DNA of 64,000 nucleotides from Escallonia rubra (taxonomy: Eukaryota > Streptophyta > Magnoliopsida > Escalloniales > Escalloniaceae), in NCBI GenBank assembly GCA_033065855.1, contig JAVXUO010002071.1:1-64000 (forward strand). Reading direction: 5' to 3'. Made by a program: the position numbers and the translations under genes. The notes beneath the pieces are model-generated. The model ran no database searches. It saw nothing but the letters and a program-made list of their open reading frames with translations, and was not told the origin of the DNA. Positions 47,074 through 59,055 of this stretch are shown piece by piece (positions within the stretch are counted from its first letter, which is position 1; every line of letters starts with the position of its first letter).

Positions 47074-47270
47074 AGGTCACAGGTTCGAGTCCCCCGGGGT
47101 GTATCTGGGGAAGGATTGTTGGCAGATCGGAGGTTGGCCGCGTCCATCTACTCCCTTGTGTACTCGACCGTGTGCGCTGGCTGCTGTGCTAGGACTATAA
47201 GGAAATAAAGTTGCGCCCTTACTAACAACAATTGCTTTTGGTGCAGTGGTAAGCGCTTGATCCTAACAAT
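47074..47270 (+). mobile_element. tRNA-derived SINE fragments, out of order
   Basis: GGTTCGAGTCC, a perfect pol III B box, lies just after the primer site at about 47085-47095 and is followed by a SINE-like body to about 47232. An A-box-like TGGTGCAGTGGTAAGC follows at about 47240-47255, so the A box comes after the B box. This is the reverse of a functional SINE promoter, so the pieces are rearranged or come from two copies. Confidence 0.45.
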
Positions 47271-47396
47271 TCAATTTTCTTATTAGCTTCAAGGAATTTC
47301 TTAGACAAAATAATATTTTTCTTGAAAATTTTCTTGGATTCCTCATATAAGCTATCATAAGCATCTTCAAAGCTTTCATTATCACTATCACTACCG
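47271..47396 (-). pseudogene. copia gag fragment (inverted)
   Basis: The minus-strand translation gives an acidic then lysine-rich helical stretch (SDNESFEDAYDSLYEESKK). It resembles the gag tail at 48548-48700 on the plus strand (NDDIFDAYALLYENFMKLAKK), so it is the same part of gag from a related copy in the opposite direction. Confidence 0.6.
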
Positions 47397-47487
47397 GAAG
47401 AAGATTGTTGCTAGTGGATTCTAGTGCTCTTGCAAGGGACTTTCTTGAAGAGGTGGATGTAGGCTTGAGGGTAGTTCAAGCCGAACC
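47393..47487 (+). repeat. Duplicated piece of the copia LTR
   Basis: These 95 bases repeat 46769-46862 of the LTR nearly exactly, in the same orientation, although both neighbours are inverted coding fragments. Confidence 0.8.
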
Positions 47488-47859
47488 ATAATATATGCTC
47501 ATATCAAATCCACAAGAGATTGAAATATCCTTCAAGTGCTCCATGTGCATGTGACCAAGTCTTCGATGCCAAAGCCAAGATGTTTCACTAATAGCACTAA
47601 GACACTTGACATCTTGGTTAGCTAAATCATTTAATTGAATGGAGTAAACATTATTATCGCTACTACCTACCAAAATAGTTTCATTATTCTTCAATAATAG
47701 TATAGTACAATGAGAAGCCTCAAAGATAACTTTAAAACTTTTATCACTAAATTGACTAATACTTAGCAAATTATGCTTCAATCCTTCAACATATAACACA
47801 TTCTCAATTGAATGTGGTTCCTTGCCAAAAGCCTCGGCTCTTGATTTTTTGGTTAACAC
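47476..47859 (-). pseudogene. copia gag-pre-integrase fragment (inverted)
   Basis: The minus-strand frame carries VLYVEGLKHNLLSISQ and SWLWHRRLGHMHMEHL, the hallmark of the GAG-pre-integrase domain of copia polyproteins. The first codons belong to the end of protease. The integrase core that should follow is missing. Confidence 0.88.
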
Positions 47860-47877
47860 CTAGAGAGTTAAAAGATC

Positions 47878-48916
47878 ATGGGGTTTCCTAGTCTTGAGGG
47901 GATTTCTATTACTAGACCTCCACTTTTTGATGGGTCTTCATATAGTATATGGAAAATTAAGATGCGAGTATTTTTAGAATCTTTAGATTATGAAATGTGG
48001 GGAATCATTGAAGATGGCCCTTATGTTCCAACCAAGAGGATTAGGAATAATCTTGTGCCAAAGGAGAAATCCGAATTTAATGACTATGATAGAAATATGC
48101 TTTGCATGAATTCTAGAGCTAAAAATTGTCTTGTTTGTACTCTAAACACAAATGAACTCAATCGAGTTATTATGTGTGATTCGGCTAAGAGTATGTGGGA
48201 TACACTTCAAGTCACTCATGAAGGGACTTCTTTTCTAAGAGATTCAAAGATGAATTTATGGCATAGAGAATATGAATTGTTTCAAATGTTTTCCGATGAA
48301 TCTATCATGAAAATGAATTTCCGTTTCACTAAAATTGTTAATACTTTGAAACAATTAGGAACAGATTTCTCTAACGGGGATCTTGTGAGGAAGGTAATTA
48401 GGTCATTACCTAGAGAATAAGAAGAAGAACGAGGCAAGAAAGAAGCACTCCATAAAAACATCAATTAAAGCCATTATTTGGAGTGATAATGACTCAAGTG
48501 GAGATGAAGGTGGTGATTTCGATGATAGAGATTCAAATCTATGCTTCATGGCTCAAAAAGAAGATGAGGTAAATTCTTCATATAGTGATAGTGATAGCAA
48601 TTGCTCCAATGATGATATTTTTGATGCTTACGCTCTTTTATATGAAAATTTCATGAAATTAGCCAAGAAAAATTGTGCTTTAAAAAAACTAGTGCTTGCG
48701 ATTTCAAAAGAGCTAGATGACTTAAAAAGTGAAAATAATGAGTTGCATGCCAAGAATGAATTCATATCTAGCCATTTATATGTGGAACATGTGAATAATG
48801 ACTTGGTTGAATTAATTGTTAACACTCCTAACTCAAAACAAATCTCTTACAAAACTTTGGCTTTAGAAAAACAAAATGAAGATTTAAAACTTGAGATTTG
48901 TGATTTGAAAATTTGA
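47878..48916 (+). pseudogene. gag: copia gag, SIRE-like, interrupted
   Basis: The frame 47878-48420 carries RPPLFDGSSYSIWKIKM, IIEDGPYVPTK and SAKSMWDTLQVTHEGT, the copia gag (UBN2) domain. It stops with TAA at 48420, and after a short broken stretch the frame 48548-48916 gives the acidic and coiled-coil gag tail. The zinc knuckle, protease and pol do not follow, so this is a fragment. It opens near the primer site on the plus strand, in line with the LTR at 45619-47059, but inverted pieces lie between. Confidence 0.88.
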
Positions 48917-48958
48917 GTCATTCATCAAATGGACGATATTAGGTTTTACAAAGTGGAT

Positions 48959-49196
48959 GCTCTATGCTCGTCCAACCGAGCAAACAAGCTCAATTCGAGG
49001 AATCCTCCACCTAAGCAGATGAACTCCCTTCTAGGTAGATGCTCTCTGCTCTTCCAACCGAGCAGGCGGGCTCCCTTCAAAGTTGGAAGCTCTCTACTTG
49101 TCCAGCCAAGCATACGAGTTTCATCAAAGGCTCATAGTTCTCTGCTTGGTCGGCCGAGCAGACGAGCTCTATCAAGAGCTCTAAACCTGTAGTCGA
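48959..49196. repeat. About 58-bp imperfect tandem repeats with CCGAGCA core
   Basis: Four units carry GCTCTCTGCT-(T)GTCC-RCCGAGCA-RRCGAGCTC-like sequence. Short self-complementary arms (TGCTYGG/CCGAGCA) could form hairpins in each unit. Confidence 0.6.
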
Positions 49197-50922
49197 CTAG
49201 ACATACTCCTTAAGCAGTATCAAACACTGCTAAGCTTCAACAACCCATTAAACACTAATGACAACCAATAATTTCACCTAACACGGACCAAGACCCATTC
49301 TATGCACTGATCCTGAGGCATAATCAATTGCTAGAACAACGACATTAGACTGCCACTAACTTCTACTTCATCCCAAGGAGAAGCTAGTTGTTTTCCATAT
49401 TCTTTTCCTAAAAGAAAATGGAATGGGCGTAAATGGCACGTAAAAAAAATACATGCCCACTTTTAGTGTGACACGTGTCATGCTGAGGCTGCATTGTGGT
49501 TGTGACTGCTTCTACTCATATCAGATATCTATTTTGGTCCGCCTCCTATCCTTTAATCTGATGAGGTTCCTTACTCATCCATAATTCTCCCTTAAGGATA
49601 ATCATCATGTGATTATCTTCTGATAGGAGAAGGCAGCTCAACTCTCTATAGAAGTGCACGTCACACATGAGAAAAATGTACGTTCACAATCCCACTACTC
49701 ATACATCTAGTCCTCCTCATTCAGGTACTAACTTAGGCATCAGAGATTCCCCACCAGATCCCTATCTAGCGAGTCACCAGTGCCGTGTTTGTGTTGTATA
49801 GATATGCTTTTTAGCTCCCTTCAGACCCTCCAGATTTTAACCACAACAGATACCATTTTTTATAAGAAGAAAATAGCTGGAAAATGTTAAAGTTATATAA
49901 ATGAAACGAACCCCAATATTGTTTAAATATTAGTTTCCAAGACATTTCTAGGTGAATCTTTTAAAGGATTGGTATAAACCAATCACCTATGTGAATATTG
50001 TCTCTTAAGGTAAATTTGGTGTTTCATAAACGAAAGTCGATAACTAAAAACTAAGACAAATATTCTAAAAATGTAAAGTCAAACAATAAAAAAGCTATCC
50101 AAACATAGCCTTATTTTTGCCACTCTCTCAAGGGGGAAAAAAAACTCAGAGGTACAAATGATACCAAAATTTAGTAGAAAAAAATTCCAAGACCAAAGAA
50201 GTCAGAGGTACAAACACATGCTAATCTAATTGGGCCCTTCTTCCTATGGCACAAGAAAAACAGAAGGTAGTTAATTTGGACCCTTCGGGCTAGACTCGTC
50301 CTTTGGTTGGTAGATTTGACCCTTTCGACGCAACTAATTTGGGCCCTTCTCAAGCCCATCATGTTGCACTCTCCATTTTCTCCTACCATACCCTGTATTT
50401 CTATCGAATTTGTGCAATGAAAGGAGAAATTTCTGCATTGTAGTTGTACTTTTGTTTTTTGCTGTCCAAGCAAAGAGGAAAGTATTGCACGAAACGGATA
50501 CTTGTGAACGAATAACCATCACTACTTCAACCTAAGGTCGTTCATGTTTACAAATCTTTCCTAGCTAGCACCTTATTAGTCACTAGTATGAATGAATAAA
50601 ACAAGGAAAAAATTTCGTTGCTACCTGGGTTGTATGAAGATAGCTAGCTACACTGTCTTGTATAGCAACAATCGATGGTTGTTAAATACAGTTAGGGGCA
50701 TTACGGTTAGCACTAGAAATAATGCTATTAAGGATTATCGCCGGAAGTGTAACGACCATCAATTGTCGCTATGTAGAGGTTTTAGATATCTTACTGCAAC
50801 TGAGTAGCGGCCAAATTTTTTCCATAATACAATGATATCAACTTCCTCCTGGTCTCAACTAATTGCTGGAGAACAATGTACATATCACCCATTCCCTGAC
50901 CTGTTGTATTTGATCTTTCCGG
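49197..50922. other. Intergenic and 3' flank of the CNGC gene
   Basis: Contains the dispersed repeat copy at 49455-49640. I see no gene. The 3' untranslated region of the minus-strand CNGC gene would end somewhere here, but I could not fix a polyadenylation site. Confidence 0.5.
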
Positions 50923-53900
50923 TCATTCCTCAACTACAGAAAAATCCGGTTCAGCTGGCTTCTGCAAGGAGCCGACACTACCAGAATCTGACTCAGGATG
51001 GATGTTTCCGCCTCTCCTAGCGCTAGCCGCCAGCCTTGCTGCATATATAGCAAAGCCTGAACTGGCTGAGGGCAGGCCTATATCTTTATGTCCATAAGAT
51101 GCTTCTGATTCCGTGGTTGCAGGGTTCTCTCTAGCCTTGAGTTCAGCTGCACTCTTTCTCTTCTTATACCCACGCCACGCTGCTTGCACGAAACATGCAG
51201 CCCATGTTCGCCACTGGTGCGAGTAGAACCTGAACTTGTGCCTTAGTTGTTTGTTGTGTAGTCTTCGATACTGCGATGCTACAAACTTTAGGTCCTCTGC
51301 TACGAGTGCAAATGCTTCGACTTCGGAAATAGATTTTACTGTGCGAGTGGAGGATGGGATGATGACGCTCGGATGCGGATCTAAGGCCCATGTCAGCAAT
51401 TCCTCACCGCAAAAGTCGCCTGGACCAATGCGGCATGAATTGAAGAACCCAGTACGTCCACCATTAGTAGTGTGAGAATCGAGGTTGCCTCGTATTATAA
51501 AGAGCATTTCCGTAACAGGGTCGCCCTCGCGCACTAGGCAAGTGCCTGGGGTGCACAAGGCAGGCTTAAGCCTCTCGCATATGGCATCCAACATACGTTC
51601 CTCCATTTGGTCAAACAATGGGACCTGTTAATATCATTGCCAAAATAGATTCTACAAAATTATTAACGTCTTCAATGGAAGTGATAATAGATAGTACAAA
51701 AGTGCTCCATTTTTCCCTTTAAACTAACCTGCATTCGGTTTTGGTATGTCCTTAAACAAGAGAGCTATTTATAACACAGATAGATAAGGTTCCATTATTG
51801 CCATTACTCTCTCTGTTGATGACAGAGAATTCTATAGTAATACACAGTATGAGAGAGTAAGCTAGGCTCTTTATAAGGGGACTAATTAATACTGTCATAG
51901 TGAGGTTGTGCAGAACCGTGAAATCCTACCTTCTGTTAGATAACGCAACGTGTTTAATCCTATCATGACCTCTGATGTGGTCACCTTAAACGTTTCTTGG
52001 TTACGTGTTTAGTTCTCCGACATATCCATGCTGCTTTGGCTGACTTTTCATCTTGTATTCGACCAGTGCTATGTATTTGTTTTTCTTTTGGGAGCATTTG
52101 TCAACATTTAACTACCAAAAAACCTTTTTTGAAAGGAGGAGAGTATGAGATATTAGCACTTACTCGTCGGACTAGATCATAACAAAGGTGGTGCTTGATG
52201 TCCCTTCGAAGATCTACAGGGAGGCCTTTGAGAAGTGTCTCTTCATCAACACCTCGAGTAGCCACCCACTTATACTGATCATATCTCCTCACAGACTCTC
52301 TTAATTCTGGAGGTAGCTGCCTGTGACTCATCCACTGCTCTGTATCTGTTCTCCTGATCCTCCATTCTTCTAGCCGAACTGTTGTTGATTGCAGGTATCT
52401 CTGCCAGTTAATGTGCCTCATTATTACAAACTTCAAAAAAATTATTCATTTTAAGCATTTCAAGACTATGTGTTGGACTTGGAAGATGCAAAAATAGCAT
52501 AAACTATCCCAAGATTCACTGCACACCCCGAAGCTCAAGATTGAGCTCGACATGGACCACAAGGCATTTTCACCGGGCCTTGTCTGCGCGTAAGCCAAAC
52601 CTTAATTGCATGCTTACTGCAGTGCCAAATAAATGATTCAATCCTTGGGAAAAAAGGACTTACTTGCATATTCCCAATCAGCAAGGCGAAGAGAACTAAA
52701 CCAAAAATCGCAATTATGACGGAAAAACATATTTCTCCAACATAAGTGCTTGTAGCTAAGTTTTGCCCCAGAGAACTGCAAAATTTGACCAAAATGATGT
52801 AATAAGGACCCCTCGCCAGTTTTGATGCAAGAAACAAACATTTCCATTATACTTTTCACCAAGTCGACTATAATTTTGTCATATCCTGATAATTAAACTA
52901 CAAATGCAAATATGACATTACTTTGGTTTAGATATGGATCAAAGAAGAGAAAATCTGATCTGACTCGATTTACAGAAGCAGCGAAGTTATATAAAATCCG
53001 AAAGCAAAGTGTTCACTTCCTAATTTCTTTGTCATTCCTTTTCCCAGCAACTAATAAGAGTTCCGAGACAACTTATCTAGATCAAACAAGCAAAATCATC
53101 TCATTAGAGCAGTTATCACGCGTCCATTCTGTAGGATTGAATGAGCAAATCATGACACTGAAATGGACGTAATGTTTGTGAAATAAAAAGCCTTTGGAGA
53201 CCATAAATGAGGAAATAAACAATGCACGCTATAAGTAATGGAGCACCATTAGATTTTCTTAACATCAAAGTTCATGTTTTTGTTTTTCATATAGGGTGTT
53301 TAAGAAAGTATCTTACCTCAGGTTCCTCAATCCCCACCAAAGACAGTAGAAGTACTTGTTGAAGAACAATGAGGAAGTAACACTTGCTTTAACCGCATCT
53401 CCAAAAATACCGAATGGGTAAGAGCTAATATCTGGATTGCACATACTTGTCACATTGCTTGACTCAAACCAAGCCTTTCTACGAGCGTCCTCAACTCTAT
53501 TGCAATCAAAAAATCCATGCTCACATGATGGCCTCTCAAGATTGCAGGTGCTTCTCCAGCATGCTTCTTGTCTCTCTATTGATAAAAGATACCAGCAAGC
53601 TCCTGCGACCTAGATTTTAGAAAGAAGAAAAAAAGATATGAATCAGGTAATGTATTCATCTCCGTAGAATAGAAGTAGGCGATAGCCTTCATAATGATGC
53701 AAGTAAGACAACCACCATGAGATCCTTTCTAGAGCTAAATGAGCTGAATGAGGGGATTCGTCCAGAGCACGAAAACTTCTAACCTCCCAAGGAAACCTTT
53801 CCATGTATTCTGTTTCCTTCCTTTTTAATCAGTCTTTTAACAGCAGATAGCCAACTTTCATGATATAATATACCCCATCCACAACACTTTCACTTCATCC

Positions 53901-55236
53901 ATTTGAGTTATGCTACTTTCTTTGAAGGAAACTATACGTCCCAAAGACTCAGTTATTTGTAGATGCCAATCAGAACGACTACGTTTTCATGTCAAGATGA
54001 CATGACATAAAGGGCTTACGTCACAGATTAAGTTCCTCGATTTAAGGCCCATATATCAGTTGCAAGCATACTTTTAACCTTGTGAAAAATCACCAATAAT
54101 ATTATGAACGTACATAGAAGAAACATGAAACTGTTACAAGATTCATGTGATCAGGCAGTTGGCAGGCATAATTGGTACATAGACCAGTAACAGATGTTAA
54201 CTAGCAAATGCCTGCAAATCAGTTTCTTCGTACTTACATGACTTGCCAAAATGTAGAGCATCAAGTTATAAGCAGCTCCTGCCCATGCTGTTTCTGTCAC
54301 CACGCCAGTAGCCTTGACAATTTGCGACGAGAGTGGGTAGATAAGTATCAGTCTTGGTAGGAACTGAAAAATGATGATAAACCGAAGGACATTTTTTGTG
54401 TTTGCCATTGTTGACCCACTTAGACTAGGTATAACAATCCAAATCAATACCTGTTCGTAAAAGAAAAGTACGGCGAGTTATGAAACATAACAATTCCAAT
54501 GAAAGGTAAACCGATTAGCGCTCAACTTTGACATACCTGTGGAAGGGGCAGGGCAGCAAGGAGATCGATCCAAAAACCTTTCCGTAGATATCTTGATGCT
54601 ATCTTTGAAGAGTCTATAACAAGCTCTCCTCTCCCAAAAACACGGGAAGAAGGTGCAACATAAGCCGTACGAAACCGGACATAAATCTGAATCATGTAAA
54701 AGACATCCGCCATTGATCTTACAATTGTAAGGATAACTTCTAGCGTGGTTCCAATATCGATGCAAACCCTGTCTCGGACCATTGGCAAGTAAAAGAATAG
54801 AGGGTCCACAAACAAAGAAACTAGACATGCTACCAAAAAAATCTTGTTCCATCTACGAATGGTTGGTCCTCTAGGATCCAGTATATTTTTCTCCTCTCTT
54901 TCATAGTCCTCTGAGAAGACTCTGGACAATACTTTAGCTTTCAAAGATTTCCCAGTCCTATCAGTTTCCTTCTCACCCTTCTTAGAACTTGTTCCTGATA
55001 TTTGTGTTCCATCAATCTTGTATTTCACCTTAATCAAATCTCCACTGAATGTTGAAAATTTTGCTAATTCAGGATCATCTTGAAATCTAAAACAGTCATT
55101 ATTTGAACATTAGACTTATAAGCTGTCTCACCAGTCACCACGCACATTCACTTAGCAAATTGGACTATAAACTAAAATTCAAAAAAACGAACTTCATAGG
55201 GTCGTACCTTACGGATCTGGAATTACCATATGCCAT
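50923..55236 (-). CDS. CNGC15: Cyclic nucleotide-gated channel, CNGC15-like (7 coding exons, 711 aa)
   Basis: A calcium-permeable tetrameric channel. CNGC15 members act at the nuclear envelope and plasma membrane in symbiotic and nitrate calcium signalling. Coding exons are 55208-55236, 54537-55086, 54238-54450, 53317-53609, 52664-52775, 52164-52400 and 50923-51624. All junctions are GT-AG and join in phase. Segments: S1 about 91-111, S2 124-145, S3 180-192, S4 213-234, S5 246-272, pore filter GQNL 365-368, S6 373-397. The nucleotide-binding domain is about 479-600 with the cassette REGDPVTEMLFIIRG, and an IQ motif follows at about 618-636. The ATG at 55236 opens MAYGNSRSVR, as in CNGC15. The C-terminus QKPAEPDF also fits CNGC15 better than CNGC14/17. 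No lesion was found. I am sure of the family and fairly sure of the member. Confidence 0.93.
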
Positions 55237-56150
55237 GGCGCTAAATCAAAAATCTGCAGTGGGTTCAGCTTGTGGAGTTTGATCTTCTATAGAAGGCATC
55301 AACAAGAGGTCTGTGAACATCAAGTCCTGAATCACAGGAAAGTGGCTTTTGATAACTTCTAGGCCATGGAAAGGAAAGAGAACCCTGTATGGCTTCCTTC
55401 ATCAGGTATCATGTGAAGAAATGGAAATGTGTGTCAACAAGCAGGAGTATTAAAGACCGTTTCTCCTTTGGACCAAAGTTTCAGGTCAAACATGTGACCA
55501 TTTCTTTTGAATTCTTACTACCCTTTAGCAAAATCTTAAAACTTCCAACTTCAGTTGAAGCAGAACCAGTCAAAACCACAAATTTCCTCCATTTTTATTT
55601 AACACAACAAATATCCAAGTCAGACCCAAATCCAAAATAGAGTAAAAGTTTAGTCACAAAAGCAAAAGGGACCTGAATATCACTAGATATTCACATCATT
55701 GAGAGAGTCTATTTCCATATAGGATATGAAGAAAAGAAAACACCTGAGTACAGACATTAATCCTCACCACCAAAGCCAAGTACCCAGAAACAAAACTCAT
55801 AGATAGAACTTCTGAACTAACAGTAAGGATTCGAGTACAAAAAGGGTTCTGCCTAAAGTATGATACGATTACCATTTGACACCAAAAACTCATGATCTTC
55901 ATTCCAAGAGAAGAGGAAAAGCATTTTACAAGAGAGAGAGAGAGCTTACAAGCGATATCCCTGGAGAAGCCAAACATTGTCAAGTCATAGACCAATCTTT
56001 CCCTCCATTCTGTTATGCTTTCTGCCAGTGCGTCTGTGTGTGGGGGCCTACATGTGTACCTCTGAAGCTGCAATTTTCTGATCCACCTCTGAATTTCAGG
56101 CCAAGAATCAAACGAGAAGAAAACCCCAGAACAGAACTACTCTGACTGCC
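55237..56150 (-). promoter_or_regulatory. 5' leader of the CNGC gene with a probable intron
   Basis: An acceptor CCACTGCAG lies 17 bases before the ATG (AG at 55254-55255). A donor GTAAGC at 55949-55944 would define a 696-bp leader intron with a purine-rich (GA)n tract next to the donor. Leader introns are common in plant channel genes. This is inferred from splice signals only. Confidence 0.45.
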
Positions 56151-57559
56151 CAGAACAGAAAAAAGTAATGAGAACAGACGAAAAATTGGTCGGTTTCATT
56201 GCAAGCTGGCGGCGTAAATTACAATGCGTGTTCTCACCTCCTTGTTCTTGTCAACCTCCAAAAGAAAATATTCAGAAGGCAAAGCAACTATTATGATTAC
56301 CTTGTATGTGTACATGCTTACAGAAGACAGGAGAAGGTTCAAAATGGGGTGGAAGCAGCTTTGCGTTTAATTCATGCTTCCATTCAATTCAATCTGCTGT
56401 GAAGATCCAAAGGAGTTGACTGCTGGAGGTGATGGTGGCACTATTAATTGCTTGCTTTTTTTTTAATTCTATTCTATTTACCGGCTTTAATTGTCTCTTT
56501 CCTTCCGTAACGTACGGGTTGGGTACTTACCTGGATTTACCCTGTTTTACATGAGAATGTAGGTGCAACGTTGCAACCACGGAATGTTGTAATAAGTGAT
56601 GAAATTAGATAAATATTGATATATTTATGCCTCCATATTTAAATTTTTTTGAGTTCGTTACTTCTCGCTTTTTCTTGTTTTTTTGCGTGTTACAACAGTT
56701 GAAAAAAAATTAATTAAGCAAAGATGACAGTGTAGAAGTTAAGCTCGTATCCAAAAGAAAGGGCTATGAATTTGTTACCTTTATTAGTTGTACTGTTTAA
56801 CGTTTGTAGACAAAATGACGTTCCTAGCTGTAGTAACATTAGAACTTTTTTGTGAAGGAAGTAGACTATAAGTGATAGAAAATGAAGTGCAGAGTCATGT
56901 ACTCCAAAAATAATTTGACCGTGTTAGTAATTGTAATTGTTACTCGAAGTTAAAAATTAAGTTTGATGATTGAAACGAGGCGTGACTTACTCTCAATACA
57001 TATTTTTTGGTCAAACACAAATCGTTTAAACTCATCTTTTGTGACTGTAGATCCTAGACATCTGTGAATACATTACACAGATCGTTTAAACTCAAGTACT
57101 CAAGTACTATGATTGCAGATCCTAGACATTTGTAAATACAATATTTTTTTTTTATCAAACCAAGCCAGAAATAATGTTGTTAAAATGGATGGAATACCAA
57201 ATAAATTTGAGAAAAGCAAAGGGTGAGAGTAAATATATATATCAGCTTCAACTAAGTTCATACTTTTACTTGAAGATGCAAATTTGGGTGAAAGAAGTGC
57301 ATGTATAACCTTTGTTTGATAGCATAGAATAAGGAAAAAAAATATTGTACCAATGATTAAGAGCGGATCTTCTATGCCAACAGGAACTATGTTCTCTTCT
57401 ATATTTGTCACGAAAGCTTGTTTATATTTTAAGTACATGTCATTTGATTAAAAAATCAAAGTAAAATTCGTAAAAATTATCCAAGTATATATCTTATGTG
57501 GAATTGATAAATTCACTTGAAATGACTTCTCTCACTCTACTTTAATCGCTAAAGGTTGA
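56151..57559. other. Intergenic, upstream of the CNGC gene
   Basis: AT-rich. The promoter of the CNGC gene must lie here, but I could not point to a specific element. Frames are short and unmatched. Confidence 0.5.
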
Positions 57560-59055
57560 AGTTGCGTGATTAACAATTGTTGCCGAGGAAAGATGGTTCG
57601 CATGCCACGTGAAGTGTCACAAAGGATGCAGTCTGCGTTGGCTTCCAAGTAGACAAAGTGGGAGACATCAAGGATGGAGTAAGGGCTGAGAGCAAGGCTC
57701 CCCAGACAGATCGCGAGGGCTGGCAGCGCCGCGCAGGCAGGGTGACGACGAACAGGGCCAGCAGTCGACAGTCCGTAGCGGGGGTGCAGCGTCAAGAGTC
57801 CGATGTCAGGGGTCCAAATGTGTTTCTCTCACTAGAACTCCAGAGAGAATGGGTTTTAGAGAGAGAAAGTGAAATGTGGAAATGAGGGAGCCGTCTTGAA
57901 TAAGCTCCAGAATCCACTATATATAGGCACAAATATGCGCGTGTCATCGGTCGACACGTGTCAGGGGGTCCCACAGTATCGATCGTCCGTCCGTCGGATT
58001 GCCGGTCCCCGAGTTCGTGCTGCCCTGCCCTTGCAGCGTCCCTCTGCCTGTCTGAGGAGACTGCCCACACTGCGGTAGCATGGTCAGAGTAGCCCGTTGC
58101 CCCAGCCTCCAGTCCAAGCCCTTACTGAATCCCACGAGATGCGTCATGAGACGCACTGAGATCCTGGCAGCGGTGAGGGTTGCCCCTGCAGCCAACTACC
58201 AGGCGTGCCAGACACGATGCCCTCCGAGGACCTGCTCCCGTCCCGAAGTGACTCGCGGTTCATTGCCCTGGCGGTGTCGATGATCAATGGTAACATGAGC
58301 GACCATGCTATGCTTAGAGTCCGTGGCGAGGGGTCCTCGTGCCAGAGCACTACGAGCGGAGCCCCCCGTGAGTTCGTCGGGTGATTATGCCGGCGATGGC
58401 CTTAGGGTTGTGAGCCCAACCTTCCGCGAGAACCGGAGCCCGTCAGTTGATTGAGCCGGCGAGGGCCGGAGCCCCCGGTTGATTGTGCCGGCGAGGGCTT
58501 CATGGTTGCGAGCCCGTCCCGCCGCGAGGGCCGGAGCCCCGTCAGTTTGATTGAGTCGGCGAGGGCTTCATGGTTGCAAGCCTGTCCCGCCGCGAGGGCC
58601 AGAGCTCCGTCACTTTGATTGAGCCTGCGACAGAGCGTCGCGCTACTGAAGATAGCGTGTGAGTGTTGTTGGAGCGAGAAGTCAGTGCCGCTCGGCAAGT
58701 TCCCCCCTTCGCAGGGCGATGGAGGCCGACCCCCTTTGGGGTGGCCGACCCCCTTGCGATGGCCGACCCCCTTGCGGTGGCCGACCCCCTTACAAAGTGG
58801 GTGGCCGACCCCTTTCTTAGGGGGGTGGCCGACCCCCTTCTTAGGGGGCTGGCCCCGGGCGGGGGGGGGGGGGATGGGCTGTCGATCGCCGTCTGAATGC
58901 TTAAGGCGCGGAACGCTTTGACCGAGCAAACCGAGCAATGATGTTGAGCATGTTTGACTGTCGAGCGGGTGACGTGTCATGCCACTGGGGTCTTTTAGCG
59001 GGCCCTGGGGTGCGGTCCGTATAGGTTGTGAACAACAACTATAACTACAAGTCAT
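57560..59055. mobile_element. GC-rich LTR-like block, possible solo LTR
   Basis: A sharp GC-rich island in AT-rich surroundings. It has a TATA-like TATATATAGG (57916-57926), an ACACGTGTCA box (57955-57964), and ends resembling short inverted TGATTAAC.../...TACAAGTCA. This is LTR-like composition, but no second copy, primer site or target duplication was found, so the call is tentative. The open frames inside (such as 58402-59055 minus) follow tandem repeats and are not genes. Confidence 0.35.
58440..58860. repeat. Two tandem repeat blocks in the GC-rich island
   Basis: Block 1 (about 58440-58625) has three units of about 75-100 bp with GATTGAGCCGGCGAGGGC and GCCGCGAGGGCCGGAGC. Block 2 (about 58735-58850) has five to six units of GTGGCCGACCCCCTTGCG, ending before a 13-G tract. 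Confidence 0.8.

Noticed and set aside
58402..59055. 217-codon minus-strand frame
   Set aside because: It runs through two tandem repeat blocks and a G tract; peptide repeats mirror the DNA repeats and no domain is seen.
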